Of a stretch of DNA of 64,000 nucleotides, positions 26,165 through 34,922 are shown in pieces. The notes below the pieces were generated by a model. That model did no database searches and had not been told where the DNA came from. It saw nothing but the letters and a program-made list of their open reading frames with translations. The stretch comes from Bdellovibrionales bacterium (GTDB lineage Bacteria > Bdellovibrionota > UBA1018). The position numbers were made by a program, and so were the translations under genes. Within the stretch, counting starts at the first letter, position 1. Every line of letters starts with the position of its first letter. The DNA lies in the NCBI GenBank assembly GCA_018266355.1, contig JAFEAP010000006.1:124001-188000 (forward strand). The letters are read 5' to 3'.

Positions 26165-27820
26165 ATGCGTATCCTAGGACTGGACATTGGAAGTACCAGC
26201 ATCAAGGCGGTCGAGGTCGACACCGCGTTCGGGCGCTTCGAGATCCACGAATATCACGAAGTCCGCGTGAACCCGGGCGAGTCCGCGATCGCCGTCGCAG
26301 GAGCGATGGTCCGGTCCCTGCCTAAGTCGCCCGACCGGGTGATCGTTCCCCTGCGCGCGAACCGCACGACGCTCCGGAACCTCCGCCTGCCGACCCGCGA
26401 TAAAAAGGCGATCCAATCCAGCGTCGGCTTCGAGCTCGAGGACGACCTTCCCTTCGAATCCGATCAAGCCGCCTCCGACTTCGTCATCCTCGGTTCCGCG
26501 GGCAACGAATCTCAGGTCCACGTCTCGGCCGCCCTCCGGACCGCGCTCGACGATTACCTCGGTCTCGCCGTGCAGTCCGGAGTCGATCCGGACACGCTCA
26601 CCACGGAAGCCTGCGCCTACCGCGCGCTTCTGCGGAAGATCCCGATTCCCGATACCGTCCTCGAACGCCCGATCCTGGTCGTGAACGTCGGCCACGAACG
26701 CACGACGATCTACGCCCAGTTCGAAGGCCTCCCCCTTTTCTGCCGCGAGATCCCGTGGGGCGGCCGCGACGTCAGCGTGATCCTCTCGAATCGCTACGGC
26801 CTCTCGATGGACGCCGCCGAACGCACGAAGATCGACAACGGCTTCGTTCTCCCCCTCTCGCAGCTCCCGACCGTGTCGGAACAGCAGCGCGATTTTTCGG
26901 AAACCGTCTTCGAGGCGCTCCAGGGACTCTGCCGCGACATCCGCCAAGCCGATCTCTCCTGCAAAAATCTCACGGGCCACCGCCCGGGCATGGTTTACCT
27001 CACCGGCGGCTCGTCGCTGCTTCCGGGTCTGCCGGCGCTCCTCTCCGAGGAGACGAAGATCGTCTGTCAGCCGCTCCGCGCCCTTTCGCAGGTGAAGAAC
27101 GGCGTGACCTACAGCGAAGAAACCGACGCGAAATTCGCCCTCGCCGCGGGATCCGCGCTCTCCTTCCTCACGAGCGAGCGGCCGTTCCTGATCAATTTCC
27201 GGAAAGGCGATTTCGCGAAACACGGCGGCGGCGCCGACATCGACCTTTCGCTCTTCCTGAAACCGATGAAGACGCTCGGTGCGGCGGCGGTGATCCTGCT
27301 CGCCCTCCTCCTCGTCGAGTCGAGCCTCTACGACAAAAAGATCTCGGATACGAACTCCCAACTCGAAAAGACGGTGAAGAACTTCTTCGGATCGCTCTCG
27401 CCGAGCGCCGTGCGGAGCTACCTCTCGAATACGACCAACCTGAAGAGGAACATCGACGCCGAGCTCTCGAAAGAGCGTGCGCTCGTCGCCCTTCTCGCAC
27501 CGAATCCGAACTCCCCGTTCGAGTTTCTGAAGGACATCTCGAGCGCGATCGGGAGAGACGTCGTCACCGACATGATGAAGTATAACGTCGGGTCGAGCGC
27601 GAAGTCCGATCCCTACGGGAGCCCGTCGGTTTCCGAGGCGCCCGTCGAGATCGAGTTCTGGGTCGCGAACGCGGCGGTCGCCGAACAACTCGACCGCGTG
27701 CTTTCGCCGAAACTGAAGGGTTACCGGAAGAGCGAGCTCGAGGAAGTGCCGAAAGGCGCACCCGGCGCCGCGAAGAAATACAAGTTCACGGTGAACGGCG
27801 CGATCGGAGGCGGAAAATGA
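26165..27820 (+). CDS. gspL: Type II secretion protein GspL (PilM/actin-like plus membrane anchor)
   Basis: 551 residues. Cytoplasmic actin-like domain starting ILGLDIGSTSIKAVEV, with TRDKKAIQSSVGFELEDDLPF and a late GGSSLLPGLPALL loop typical of the PilM/GspL fold. One TM helix at about 374-391 (GAAAVILLALLLVESSL) is followed by a periplasmic ferredoxin-like part. It recruits GspE to the membrane and pairs with GspM. The N-terminal half looks closer to PilM than to enterobacterial GspL. An AAGGAG SD supports the start. The stop overlaps gspM by ATGA. Confidence 0.88.
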   Translation: MRILGLDIGSTSIKAVEVDTAFGRFEIHEYHEVRVNPGESAIAVAGAMVRSLPKSPDRVIVPLRANRTTLRNLRLPTRDKKAIQSSVGFELEDDLPFESDQAASDFVILGSAGNESQVHVSAALRTALDDYLGLAVQSGVDPDTLTTEACAYRALLRKIPIPDTVLERPILVVNVGHERTTIYAQFEGLPLFCREIPWGGRDVSVILSNRYGLSMDAAERTKIDNGFVLPLSQLPTVSEQQRDFSETVFEALQGLCRDIRQADLSCKNLTGHRPGMVYLTGGSSLLPGLPALLSEETKIVCQPLRALSQVKNGVTYSEETDAKFALAAGSALSFLTSERPFLINFRKGDFAKHGGGADIDLSLFLKPMKTLGAAAVILLALLLVESSLYDKKISDTNSQLEKTVKNFFGSLSPSAVRSYLSNTTNLKRNIDAELSKERALVALLAPNPNSPFEFLKDISSAIGRDVVTDMMKYNVGSSAKSDPYGSPSVSEAPVEIEFWVANAAVAEQLDRVLSPKLKGYRKSELEEVPKGAPGAAKKYKFTVNGAIGGGK

Positions 27821-28488
27821 GCGACGATTCGGCTTTCGGCCGGTTTACCCAGCAGATCTCCGACAAACTCCAGGACCAGGTTTGGTTCCAGCAGGGAAAA
27901 GCGAAGTGGGACGAACTCGACGCCCGCTCGAAGATGGCGGTCAAATACGCCCTCCTCGTCTCGATTTCGGTCAGCCTCGTCGGCGGCGTCGGCTCGTATC
28001 TCTATACGGTCGCGGACAAGAAGCACGAGATCGAGGAGAAGCTCGCGCTGATCCAGAAGATCCAGTCGGCCCAGGACGAGCTTCGTCGATTGAAAGACGT
28101 CACTTCGCGCTTCAGCGGCGGCGGCGACGAGCCCTGGGGGCAGTTCGTCCAGAGCAAGGCGCCGGACGCCGGGATCGCGCCTGATTCGGTCAAGATCGTC
28201 ACGGAGAGCATCGTCTCCGGCGGAGCCGCCCCGGCTCCCGCGCCGAAGAGCGCTTCGAAAGGCAAGGACAAGGTCGAATCTCCGCCGGCCGCGGCCGGAC
28301 CGGAGGAAACCGTGGTGGAAGCGAGCGTCGATCACGTGAACGTGCGCCAGCTCACCAAATTCGTGCATTCGATCGAGAACGGCGGCCGGACCGTGAAAAT
28401 CCGCCGCCTCCAGGTCGACGCGGCCCCGGACGAGAGCGGATACCTCTCGGCGACCATCGTGGTTTCGGCCTTCCGGCTGAAACAATAA
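27817..28488 (+). CDS. gspM: Type II secretion protein GspM-like
   Basis: 223 residues. Assigned by position (overlapping gspL by four bases, before gspN) and architecture: a cytoplasmic N-terminus, a TM helix at about 47-68 (YALLVSISVSLVGGVGSYLY), a coiled-coil (EIEEKLALIQKIQSAQDEL), an Ala/Pro-rich linker, and a small periplasmic domain at the C-terminus (VDHVNVRQLTKFVHSIEN) resembling the circular ferredoxin-like fold of GspM/PilO. Sequence similarity to enterobacterial GspM is not evident by eye. Confidence 0.78.
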   Translation: MSDDSAFGRFTQQISDKLQDQVWFQQGKAKWDELDARSKMAVKYALLVSISVSLVGGVGSYLYTVADKKHEIEEKLALIQKIQSAQDELRRLKDVTSRFSGGGDEPWGQFVQSKAPDAGIAPDSVKIVTESIVSGGAAPAPAPKSASKGKDKVESPPAAAGPEETVVEASVDHVNVRQLTKFVHSIENGGRTVKIRRLQVDAAPDESGYLSATIVVSAFRLKQ

Positions 28489-28511
28489 CGGCAGGCAGTG
28501 AAGGAGCGCCG

Positions 28512-29459
28512 ATGACGACCGACATGACGATGGAACAGACCGAGGAAAGCTCCGGCGGCGGTATTTTCCGGTGGATCGGACTTTTCTTCCTCTTCACCGT
28601 TCTTCTCCTCCTCTTCACGCTCGTGAAAATGCCCCAACCGAAGATCCACGCCTGGATTCTCGGCACGCTGAACCAGCAGCTGAATCCGATGGGGATCGCC
28701 GCCTCCGCCGAAGAGGGCCATATCGAGCTCGGACTCGGATTGAAGTACGAGATGTCCGGCGTCCGGCTCACGATGACCGATACCCAGAAGGTTCTGAAGT
28801 TCTCGCGGCTCGAAGTCGCGCCGAACGTCATCGGTCCGCTCATGCAAGGTAAGATCGGCGTCCACTTCGCGCTCGAGGAAGGCAGCGGATCGATCGTCGG
28901 CGACGTGAAGGCGAATTCGAAAGGCGATGATTTCGACGCCGACATCAAGATCGAGAACGTGAACCTCGGTCGTCTCGGCATCCTTCCCTTCGCGACGGGA
29001 CTCGACGGCACGGCCGACCTGAAAGGGACGATCACGCTCTCCGGTTCGCCCGCCGCCGCTTCCGGAATGACCGGAAAGGTGAACCTCACTCTCGCGAAGA
29101 TCGTGATCGACGCCCAGAAATTCAAGGGCTTCGATATCCCCCGCACGGCGATTTCCGACGGCGCGTTCGACATCGACGTCTCGGGCGGAAAGGCGACCCT
29201 GAACACCGCCCGCCTAGGGAAGCCCGGCGGCACGGACGATTTCCAAGGCAGCGCGAGCGGGGACATCAAACTGAACAAGATTCTCGACAACTCCGAGGCG
29301 AATCTTCGGCTGAAATTCGGCTTTTCCGACCGTTACCGGCAGGAAAAAACGATTTCCCTTTTGGATTCCCTTCTGGGAATGTTCAAAAAACCGGATGGAT
29401 CCTTCGGCGTCCGCCTGAACGGCCCGATGTACGGGATGCAGCCGGCGCCCGACCTCTGA
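28512..29459 (+). CDS. gspN: Type II secretion protein GspN, delta-type
   Basis: 315 residues. One TM helix (residues about 22-42, WIGLFFLFTVLLLLFTLVKM) and a long periplasmic beta-rich domain made of AsmA-like repeats (GSIVGDVKANSKGDDFDADI, GTADLKGTITLSGSPAA), as in GspN proteins of Deltaproteobacteria-type T2SS operons. Its role is dispensable in some species and otherwise unclear. Last gene of the operon; starts 23 bases after gspM behind a GAAGGAG SD. No intrinsic terminator is obvious before the next gene, so read-through into ispA is possible. Confidence 0.85.
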   Translation: MTTDMTMEQTEESSGGGIFRWIGLFFLFTVLLLLFTLVKMPQPKIHAWILGTLNQQLNPMGIAASAEEGHIELGLGLKYEMSGVRLTMTDTQKVLKFSRLEVAPNVIGPLMQGKIGVHFALEEGSGSIVGDVKANSKGDDFDADIKIENVNLGRLGILPFATGLDGTADLKGTITLSGSPAAASGMTGKVNLTLAKIVIDAQKFKGFDIPRTAISDGAFDIDVSGGKATLNTARLGKPGGTDDFQGSASGDIKLNKILDNSEANLRLKFGFSDRYRQEKTISLLDSLLGMFKKPDGSFGVRLNGPMYGMQPAPDL

Positions 29460-29489
29460 TTTTCGCCCGGTTCCCGAAGGCCCGTCCCT

Positions 29490-30338
29490 ATGAAACCTGA
29501 GTCCTCCCCCACCGGCGGTCCCGCTTCCGATCTCGAATCCGCGATCGTGCGGCTCGCGCGCGAATCGCTGCGCGGAGTTCCCGCCCGTCTCGGAGAGGCG
29601 ATGCTCTATTCCTGGCTCGGCCCGGGAAAACGCATGCGCCCGCGCCTCGTCCTCGCCGTCGCGCAGGCGCTGCGACTCGATAACGAAATCGCGTACTCGC
29701 TCGGAGCCGCAATCGAGGCGGTTCATGCATACACGCTCGTCCACGACGATCTTCCCGCGCTCGATAACGACGACCTCCGTCGCGGGCGTCCGACGAACCA
29801 CAAAGTCTTCGGAGAAGGCCTCGCGCTCCTCGCGGGCGACGCCCTCGCGCTCGCCGGACCGGAACTCGTCCTCGGGCTTCGCGGCCGGATTCCCGCGGAC
29901 CGCCTGACGGAGCTCCTCGCGGCGATACTCGAAGCGGCCGGCGCGCGAGGCGTGATCGCGGGCCAAGCCGAGGAACCCGAATTGAAAGCCGCGAGCGGAA
30001 ATCCCGCCGCGCTTTACGAGGTATTTCGCAAGAAAACCGGCGCGCTCTTTCGCGCCGCCCTCACCTTGCCCGCGATCGCCGCGGGGGCGGACGCGCCGAC
30101 TCGCGAGGCGCTCGGCCGCTTGGGTGACGAGATCGGCGTCTCGTTCCAGATCGCCGACGACCTCGAAGACGATTTCGCCGCGAAAAAGGGAGACGCCGCG
30201 CACGTCGCCGCCTATCTGAGCCCGGCCGCCGCGCGCGCCGAAGCCGAACGGCGACTGGACGCGGACGCCGCTCTTTCGCCGGCGCTACGGGAGGCCCTCG
30301 CTCCGTTCCTGGCCGAACTGCGGAAGAAGCTCGCATGA
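29490..30338 (+). CDS. ispA: Polyprenyl (farnesyl/geranylgeranyl) diphosphate synthase
   Basis: 282 residues, the size of short-chain trans-prenyl synthases. Condenses IPP with allylic diphosphates. First Asp-rich motif in VHDDLPALDNDDLRRGRPTNH, second DDLEDDF near residue 225, and GKRMRPRLVLA at about 50-60 for substrate phosphate binding. A small residue pattern before the first motif (Ala/Tyr in EAVHAYTLVHDD) fits C15-C20 products; the exact chain length is inference. Downstream ATP-grasp gene overlaps by ATGA. Confidence 0.93.
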   Translation: MKPESSPTGGPASDLESAIVRLARESLRGVPARLGEAMLYSWLGPGKRMRPRLVLAVAQALRLDNEIAYSLGAAIEAVHAYTLVHDDLPALDNDDLRRGRPTNHKVFGEGLALLAGDALALAGPELVLGLRGRIPADRLTELLAAILEAAGARGVIAGQAEEPELKAASGNPAALYEVFRKKTGALFRAALTLPAIAAGADAPTREALGRLGDEIGVSFQIADDLEDDFAAKKGDAAHVAAYLSPAAARAEAERRLDADAALSPALREALAPFLAELRKKLA

Positions 30339-31363
30339 GAACGAAGCAGAAACGAAATCGAAATCGAAGTCATGGAAAGCGGCCACGTTTGAAAGCGGGC
30401 CGCTCCTCCGGTCCTCGGCTCCTCTTCGTCGTCGATCCGTGGTCGACGCTCGACCATGAGCGCGATACGACCCTTCGGCTGGCCGAAGAGGCGCTCGCGT
30501 CCGGAGCGCGCTGTTGGATTTCGGAAAATCGGTCGATCGGTCTCGACGCCGGGATCCCGTACGCGGAAGTCGCGGAGATCACGGAGATCGCGCGCCCCCG
30601 CCTCGCCGGGAACGTTCGGCGCGGAGAAACGCGCTGGACCCCTCTCGGGGAATTCGATCACGTCTTCTACCGTACGGATCCTCCGGTCGATCTCGCCTAT
30701 TTGCTTCCGCTCCAAATCCTCGCGGCCGCGCGTCGCCCGGGCTCGAAGCGTCCGGCGATCCACTCGGACCCGACGACGCTTTTCGAAACGAACGAAAAGT
30801 GGGCGGCCGCCGAGCTCGGCGCGCTTTTTCCGAAGAGCCTCGTCTCGAGCTCGATCGAACGGCTCGCACGATTCGTCGCCGCCGCGGGCAAGGTCGTCCT
30901 GAAACCCCTCTACCTCGCCCAAAGCAAGGGCGTGGAGGTCCTCGACTCCGAGCAGTTTTCGGCGGCCACGATCCGCGATCGCCTCCGGCTCGCGACCGAC
31001 GGCGAGCGGTTGCCGGTGATCGTCCAGGAATTCCTCCCCGGCATCGCGAAGGGCGAGTCCCGCCTTTGGTTCGCGTCGGGCGCGCTCATCGCGTCTGTCC
31101 GAAAAATCCCGCGCGAGGGCGAATCGATCATCGACATGGACCAGGGCGGACGGCTCGCGCCGGTGAAACTCACGAAAGTCGAGCGCGCGGCGGCGAAAAA
31201 AATCGGCGCCCTGTTGAAGCGCCGAAAAATCCTATTCGCCGCCGTCGACCTGATCGACGGGAAGATCACGGATTTCAACCACACCTCCCCGGGGCTCCTC
31301 GTCGCCATGGAGGAACTCCTCGGCGAAAACCTCGCTCGAAGGGCCCTGCGCCCGATTTTCTAA
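30335..31363 (+). CDS. ATP-grasp protein related to glutathione synthetase
   Basis: 342 residues. After a very basic N-terminal 28 residues it shows an ATP-grasp layout: LFVVDPWSTLDHERDTT pre-ATP-grasp, VFYRTDPPVDLAYL as in GshB, KWAAAELGALFPKSL, VVLKPLYLAQSKGV for ATP binding, VQEFLPGIAKGESRLW and FAAVDLIDGKITDFNHTSPG with Asp/Asn metal ligands. Forms a carboxylate-amine bond in known relatives; glutathione itself is not proven. Overlaps ispA by four bases and converges with the TetR gene, sharing bases 31360-31363. Confidence 0.82.
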   Translation: MRTKQKRNRNRSHGKRPRLKAGRSSGPRLLFVVDPWSTLDHERDTTLRLAEEALASGARCWISENRSIGLDAGIPYAEVAEITEIARPRLAGNVRRGETRWTPLGEFDHVFYRTDPPVDLAYLLPLQILAAARRPGSKRPAIHSDPTTLFETNEKWAAAELGALFPKSLVSSSIERLARFVAAAGKVVLKPLYLAQSKGVEVLDSEQFSAATIRDRLRLATDGERLPVIVQEFLPGIAKGESRLWFASGALIASVRKIPREGESIIDMDQGGRLAPVKLTKVERAAAKKIGALLKRRKILFAAVDLIDGKITDFNHTSPGLLVAMEELLGENLARRALRPIF

Positions 31364-32001
31364 CGCGCTTCCCGCGCGAAGCCGCGCGCGACGAAATCGC
31401 CGACGAAATCGAGGGTCGCTTCGAGGTCGAGCGGGGTCGGGTCCATCGAGTCGACGACGAGCTGTTCGAGGATGAGGTGGGAAAGCCCGTGCACGCTCGC
31501 CCACGCGGATAGAGCGAGGCGGGTCGCGGAGGCCATTCGATAACGGCCGGCCGCGATGCCTTCCTTGATCGTCGCGACGAGAGAGGCGAACGTCGCCTTC
31601 GCGGTGGCGTAGAGGTCCGGAAAATCGATGAACGGGTGAAGCCCCGGATCGACCATCGCGCGGAAGCGTCCGGGATTCTCGACCGCGAAACGCACGTAGA
31701 CCTTTCCCTGCTCGAGCACCGGATCGGTTCCCGATTCCTTCGCGCGGAAGGCGGCTTCCTGGAAAAGGAAAAGGAGCCGCTGGTAACCCGCGAGCGCGAT
31801 CTCGGCGAGGAGTTCGCGCTTCGAGCGGAAGTGCCGGTAGGCCGCGGTGTGGGTCACCCCCGCGAGTTTCGCGAGCTCGCGCAGGTTGAAGTCGACTTGG
31901 CCGCGCTCCTGGATGAGCCGGAGGGCCTCGGCGAGGAGGGCGTTCCGGAGGTCCCCGTGCCGATAGGCGCCGCGCGGCTTGCGTTTTCGAGGTTTCGACA
32001 T
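31360..32001 (-). CDS. TetR/AcrR-family transcriptional regulator
   Basis: 213 residues from the ATG at 32001. N-terminal HTH in YRHGDLRNALLAEAL, then LRELAKLAGVTHTAAYRHFRSKRELL (about residues 12-60), a classical TetR DNA-binding domain. The C-terminal part (WASVHGLSHLILEQ) matches the TetR_C/WHG dimer domain. It is divergent from the alpha/beta hydrolase with 78 bases between, where two operator-like palindromes lie, so it probably represses the hydrolase and perhaps itself. The ligand is unknown but likely lipidic, given the partner. Confidence 0.92.
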   Translation of the reverse strand: MSKPRKRKPRGAYRHGDLRNALLAEALRLIQERGQVDFNLRELAKLAGVTHTAAYRHFRSKRELLAEIALAGYQRLLFLFQEAAFRAKESGTDPVLEQGKVYVRFAVENPGRFRAMVDPGLHPFIDFPDLYATAKATFASLVATIKEGIAAGRYRMASATRLALSAWASVHGLSHLILEQLVVDSMDPTPLDLEATLDFVGDFVARGFAREAR

Positions 32002-32042
32002 GACCCTGATTTTACTCGGTATTCCCGAAATCGCCACTAAAT

Positions 32043-32079
32043 GTTTCCATCGGAAACTTTTAATGTTACCATCGTAAAC
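32043..32079. promoter_or_regulatory. Two tandem TetR-type operators
   Basis: A perfect 6-3-6 palindrome GTTTCC-ATC-GGAAAC (32043-32057) and a related copy GTTACC-ATC-GTAAAC (32065-32079) share the ATC core and lie 22 bases centre to centre, two helical turns. The second touches the hydrolase ATG at 32080. Their position between the divergent TetR and hydrolase genes supports operator function. Confidence 0.75.
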
Positions 32080-32982
32080 ATGGAAGCCACCTTGACGAAT
32101 TCCGCCTCCGATTCCCTTCCGAACCCCGAAGCCCCCCGCCTTCCGCGGAAACCGCCCCTTCGCGAGAAACTCGCGTTTCTCGGATTGAAGAGCGCGTTCA
32201 CCCTCGGGAGCTTTCTCGCCCCCGATCGCACGGCCCGCGAGGCCCTTCGCTACTTCATGACCCCGACGCGCATCCCCGCTCCCGGCTGGGAGAAGGAGCT
32301 TCGCGCGACCGCGAGGCGGACGGTGCTCCGGTCCGGACTGGTGAGCTACGCTTGGGGCGAAGGCCCGCGCGTGCTCCTCGTCCACGGATGGGACGGCCGC
32401 GGAACCCAGATGGGAAAACTCGCGTCCGCGTTCGTCGCCGCGGGGTTCGAGGCGGTCGTCGTCGATCTTCCCGGCCACGGCGAATCCCCGGGCGACCTCA
32501 CCCATATCCCGCTCGTGAAGGACGCCCTCCTCGGAGTCGACGCGGAAATCGGCCCCTTCAAGGCCGTCGTCGCCCATTCTTTCGGCGCCGGTGCCTCTCT
32601 CTATGCCCTCTTCCACGGGCTGCGTGCCGAGCGGATCGTCTACCTCGCCGGACCGGCGCGCTTCACCGACCTCTTCGACCGCTACTGCGCGTTCGTCGGC
32701 GTGCACGGACGGGCTCGGGAACTCTTCTACGAAAAAGTCGAACGCCTCGTCGGCATGGACCCGGCGGAGAACTATCCCCTCGTCTGGGCGAAGAAAGTCG
32801 ACCAACCCGCGCTCATCGTCCACGACCGCGACGACGAAGACGCCCCGTTCGCCGAAGGCGACGAAATGCGCCGGACTTGGAAAGGCGCGCGTTTCCTCCC
32901 CACGGCGAATCTCGGCCACCGCCGGATCCTGAAATCGAAGGACGTCATCGCCGCGGCCGTGGACTTCGTTTCGAGCGAGTAG
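32080..32982 (+). CDS. Alpha/beta hydrolase
   Basis: 300 residues from the ATG at 32080; an in-frame ATG at 32041 lies inside the operator region and is rejected. Oxyanion motif VLLVHGWDGRG, nucleophile elbow AHSFGAGAS (Ser in GxSxG-like HSFGAG), acid DRDDEDAPF and C-terminal catalytic His in TANLGHRRIL. Probable esterase, lipase or thioesterase, cytoplasmic (no signal peptide, though a short basic/hydrophobic stretch KSAFTLGSFL is present). No SD is visible before the ATG. Controlled by the divergent TetR via two operators. Confidence 0.88.
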   Translation: MEATLTNSASDSLPNPEAPRLPRKPPLREKLAFLGLKSAFTLGSFLAPDRTAREALRYFMTPTRIPAPGWEKELRATARRTVLRSGLVSYAWGEGPRVLLVHGWDGRGTQMGKLASAFVAAGFEAVVVDLPGHGESPGDLTHIPLVKDALLGVDAEIGPFKAVVAHSFGAGASLYALFHGLRAERIVYLAGPARFTDLFDRYCAFVGVHGRARELFYEKVERLVGMDPAENYPLVWAKKVDQPALIVHDRDDEDAPFAEGDEMRRTWKGARFLPTANLGHRRILKSKDVIAAAVDFVSSE

Positions 32983-32983
32983 C

Positions 32984-33643
32984 CTAAAGGCGGTACCTGA
33001 CGCCGAACGCGATGCTGTTCGTGTAAAGGTGGCTTTCGCGCGTGGCCTTGAGCGGCGAATCGTCCCGCACGGCCCGGCGCGCCTCGAACGTCGCGCTCCA
33101 CCGCGAGTCGCGGAAGGTGTACTCGTATCCGAACTTCCCGACGAAGGCGTAGTCGCTGTAGACCGAGAAGAAATCGTGCGCGGCCGGGTCGGTCACGCCG
33201 ATCTCGCCGCCGACGAAAAGCCCGCCGACCTTCGTCGGCCAAACGTAATAATCGAACACGAAAGTGAGCAGGGTGAAGGCGCTCGCCTCGTCCGGCATCA
33301 CGTTCCGCGCTTCGTGAATATAGACGTAGCGCACGCCGAGATCGAAATTCGAATCCGTGAGCGGAAAGAAGATCGCGAGACCGACGCCGGTGCCCTGGCG
33401 CTTCTGGGCGATCGACGAACCGAGCGAGCGGTGGAACTCCCCCGCGACGCGCGTCGAACGCCGGAAACCGAAAGCGTAGTCAGCCGGTACGGCGACGGTC
33501 GCCGTCGGAGCGGACGGATTCGCGGGCGGTTCGGCCGCGGAGGCGGGTTCGAGCGCGCATAGGCCGACGCCGAGCGCGAGCGCTCCGAGCAGAGGCTTCG
33601 ATACCCACCGCGAAACTTCCCGAACCGTCGTCTTCGGTCGCAC
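32984..33643 (-). CDS. Probable outer-membrane beta-barrel protein
   Basis: 219 residues. Signal peptide (LGALALGVGLCALEPASA-A). The mature part has alternating strands (FDLGVRYVYIHEA, LLTFVFDYYVW, GLFVGGEIGVTD, FVGKFGYEYTF) and ends in an aromatic/hydrophobic terminal strand (IAFGVRYRL), typical of outer-membrane proteins of the OmpW/porin-like shape. Converges with the hydrolase gene, stops nearly touching. Function unknown. Confidence 0.7.
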   Translation of the reverse strand: MRPKTTVREVSRWVSKPLLGALALGVGLCALEPASAAEPPANPSAPTATVAVPADYAFGFRRSTRVAGEFHRSLGSSIAQKRQGTGVGLAIFFPLTDSNFDLGVRYVYIHEARNVMPDEASAFTLLTFVFDYYVWPTKVGGLFVGGEIGVTDPAAHDFFSVYSDYAFVGKFGYEYTFRDSRWSATFEARRAVRDDSPLKATRESHLYTNSIAFGVRYRL

Positions 33644-33668
33644 GCCTAAGCCTCCGGAAGGTTTGGAA

Positions 33669-34328
33669 TCAAAACCGGAAAAACCTCGATATTTCGGGAT
33701 TCGCGAGCTTCTCGATCTCGCCCAGCGAAGCGCGGAGCGTTTCGCGATCGGCGGCGGCGAGCGCGGCGCTCTTCGCCGTCGTCACCTTCACGGCCACGCC
33801 CGCGAGAACCGCGGCGGATCCCTTCACGGTCCCGGCCTTCGCGCCCGCGACGGAAGCGGCGGGCTTTTGCTTGAGCTCGCGGATGCGTTTCCGGGCGCCT
33901 TCGATCGAGAACCGTTCGACGTAAAGGAGGTGCTTGATGAGGAGGAGCATCTCGACGTCCTTCTTCCGGTAGACGCGCTGACCGGAGCGGGACTTCTGCG
34001 GGCTCACCATCGGAAATTCGGTTTCCCAGAAGCGAAGCACGTAGGTCTTCACGTCGAGGAGCTCGGCGACTTCGCCGATGCGGAAGAAAAGTTTCGAAGG
34101 CACGCGCGCGAGCGACTCGGCGAGATCGAACTGGGAGAGGACTTCCGGGGCGTCGATCTCGTCGGAGAGATCGGCGAGGCGGGAGAACTCCTTCGGATCG
34201 AGTCCTTCTTCGAAAATCTGAAATGTCGAACCCTCGACCACCGGGTCGAAGGCGGAAAGGATCGCGTCGTCGGCGACCGCGGAACGGATTTCCTTCGCGG
34301 TGACGGACTTCGGATCAGCTTTCATCAT
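33669..34328 (-). CDS. MerR-family transcriptional regulator
   Basis: 219 residues. The MerR winged-helix domain starts about residue 80: [26 protein letters not shown], then [34 protein letters not shown]... in the usual order. An 80-residue acidic N-terminal extension precedes it, longer than in typical members, followed by an Ala-rich tail. A MerR gene directly after ihfA (here overlapping by 14 bases) is the common arrangement in Proteobacteria. No metal-binding Cys is evident. Target unknown. Confidence 0.88.
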   Translation of the reverse strand: MMKADPKSVTAKEIRSAVADDAILSAFDPVVEGSTFQIFEEGLDPKEFSRLADLSDEIDAPEVLSQFDLAESLARVPSKLFFRIGEVAELLDVKTYVLRFWETEFPMVSPQKSRSGQRVYRKKDVEMLLLIKHLLYVERFSIEGARKRIRELKQKPAASVAGAKAGTVKGSAAVLAGVAVKVTTAKSAALAAADRETLRASLGEIEKLANPEISRFFRF

Positions 34329-34659
34329 CGTCGTCGTCTTCCTTGATCTTCGAGAGATCGACCGGTTTGCCTTCGAGCGCGGCGTTCACTTCGGCGCGCA
34401 GGACTTGAGACGGACGGAACGTGAGCACGCGACGGGCGGAGATCTCGATGCTCTGACCGGTTTGCGGGTTACGCCCGATCCGGGAGCGCTTCTCGCGCAC
34501 GACGAAGTTTCCGAAGCCGGAGATCTTGATCTTTTCACCTTTGGAGAGCGTGGTCTTCAGGTGGTCGAAAACGAGCTCCACGAGGTCGGCCGCTTCCTTC
34601 TTGGAAAAGCCGACTTTTTCGTACAGCGCTTCGACTATATCCGCTTTCGTCATCGCCAT
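34315..34659 (-). CDS. ihfA: Integration host factor alpha / HU-family DNA-bending protein
   Basis: 114 residues. [21 protein letters not shown] start, [13 protein letters not shown] with the GFGNF core, and the [10 protein letters not shown] beta-arm carrying the minor-groove Pro, followed by a short acidic tail (EDDDDDES). The match to IHF-alpha is supported by the downstream MerR gene and by pheST being upstream on the same strand. IHF commonly helps sigma-54 enhancer loops, relevant to the gsp promoter here. An AGGAGAG SD precedes the ATG. Confidence 0.93.
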   Translation of the reverse strand: MAMTKADIVEALYEKVGFSKKEAADLVELVFDHLKTTLSKGEKIKISGFGNFVVREKRSRIGRNPQTGQSIEISARRVLTFRPSQVLRAEVNAALEGKPVDLSKIKEDDDDDES

Positions 34660-34922
34660 GGGGGGCTCTCTCCTAAGGCCCGGATTTCATGCCGGAATTG
34701 AACTGAACTGCTTCATTAAAGAGTGTCGGAGAAAGTTCCGGTCGGCAAGCCCCGATACCGGAAAAAGCGAATCATTCTCAGCTCTTTCGCTCTTTCCAGG
34801 CAATCCAAGCGATGCGCGACGCATCATCGATCCGCCTTTCTTTCGAGCCACACCGCATTATCTTCGTTTCCGACACGATTCTCATCCGCTCCCACCCGAT
34901 TTCGATCTAGAAGGGCGGCACG

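Noticed and set aside
32041..32079. Longer N-terminus of the alpha/beta hydrolase from the ATG at 32041
   Set aside because: The added codons are the operator palindromes themselves; the ATG at 32080 is more sensible.
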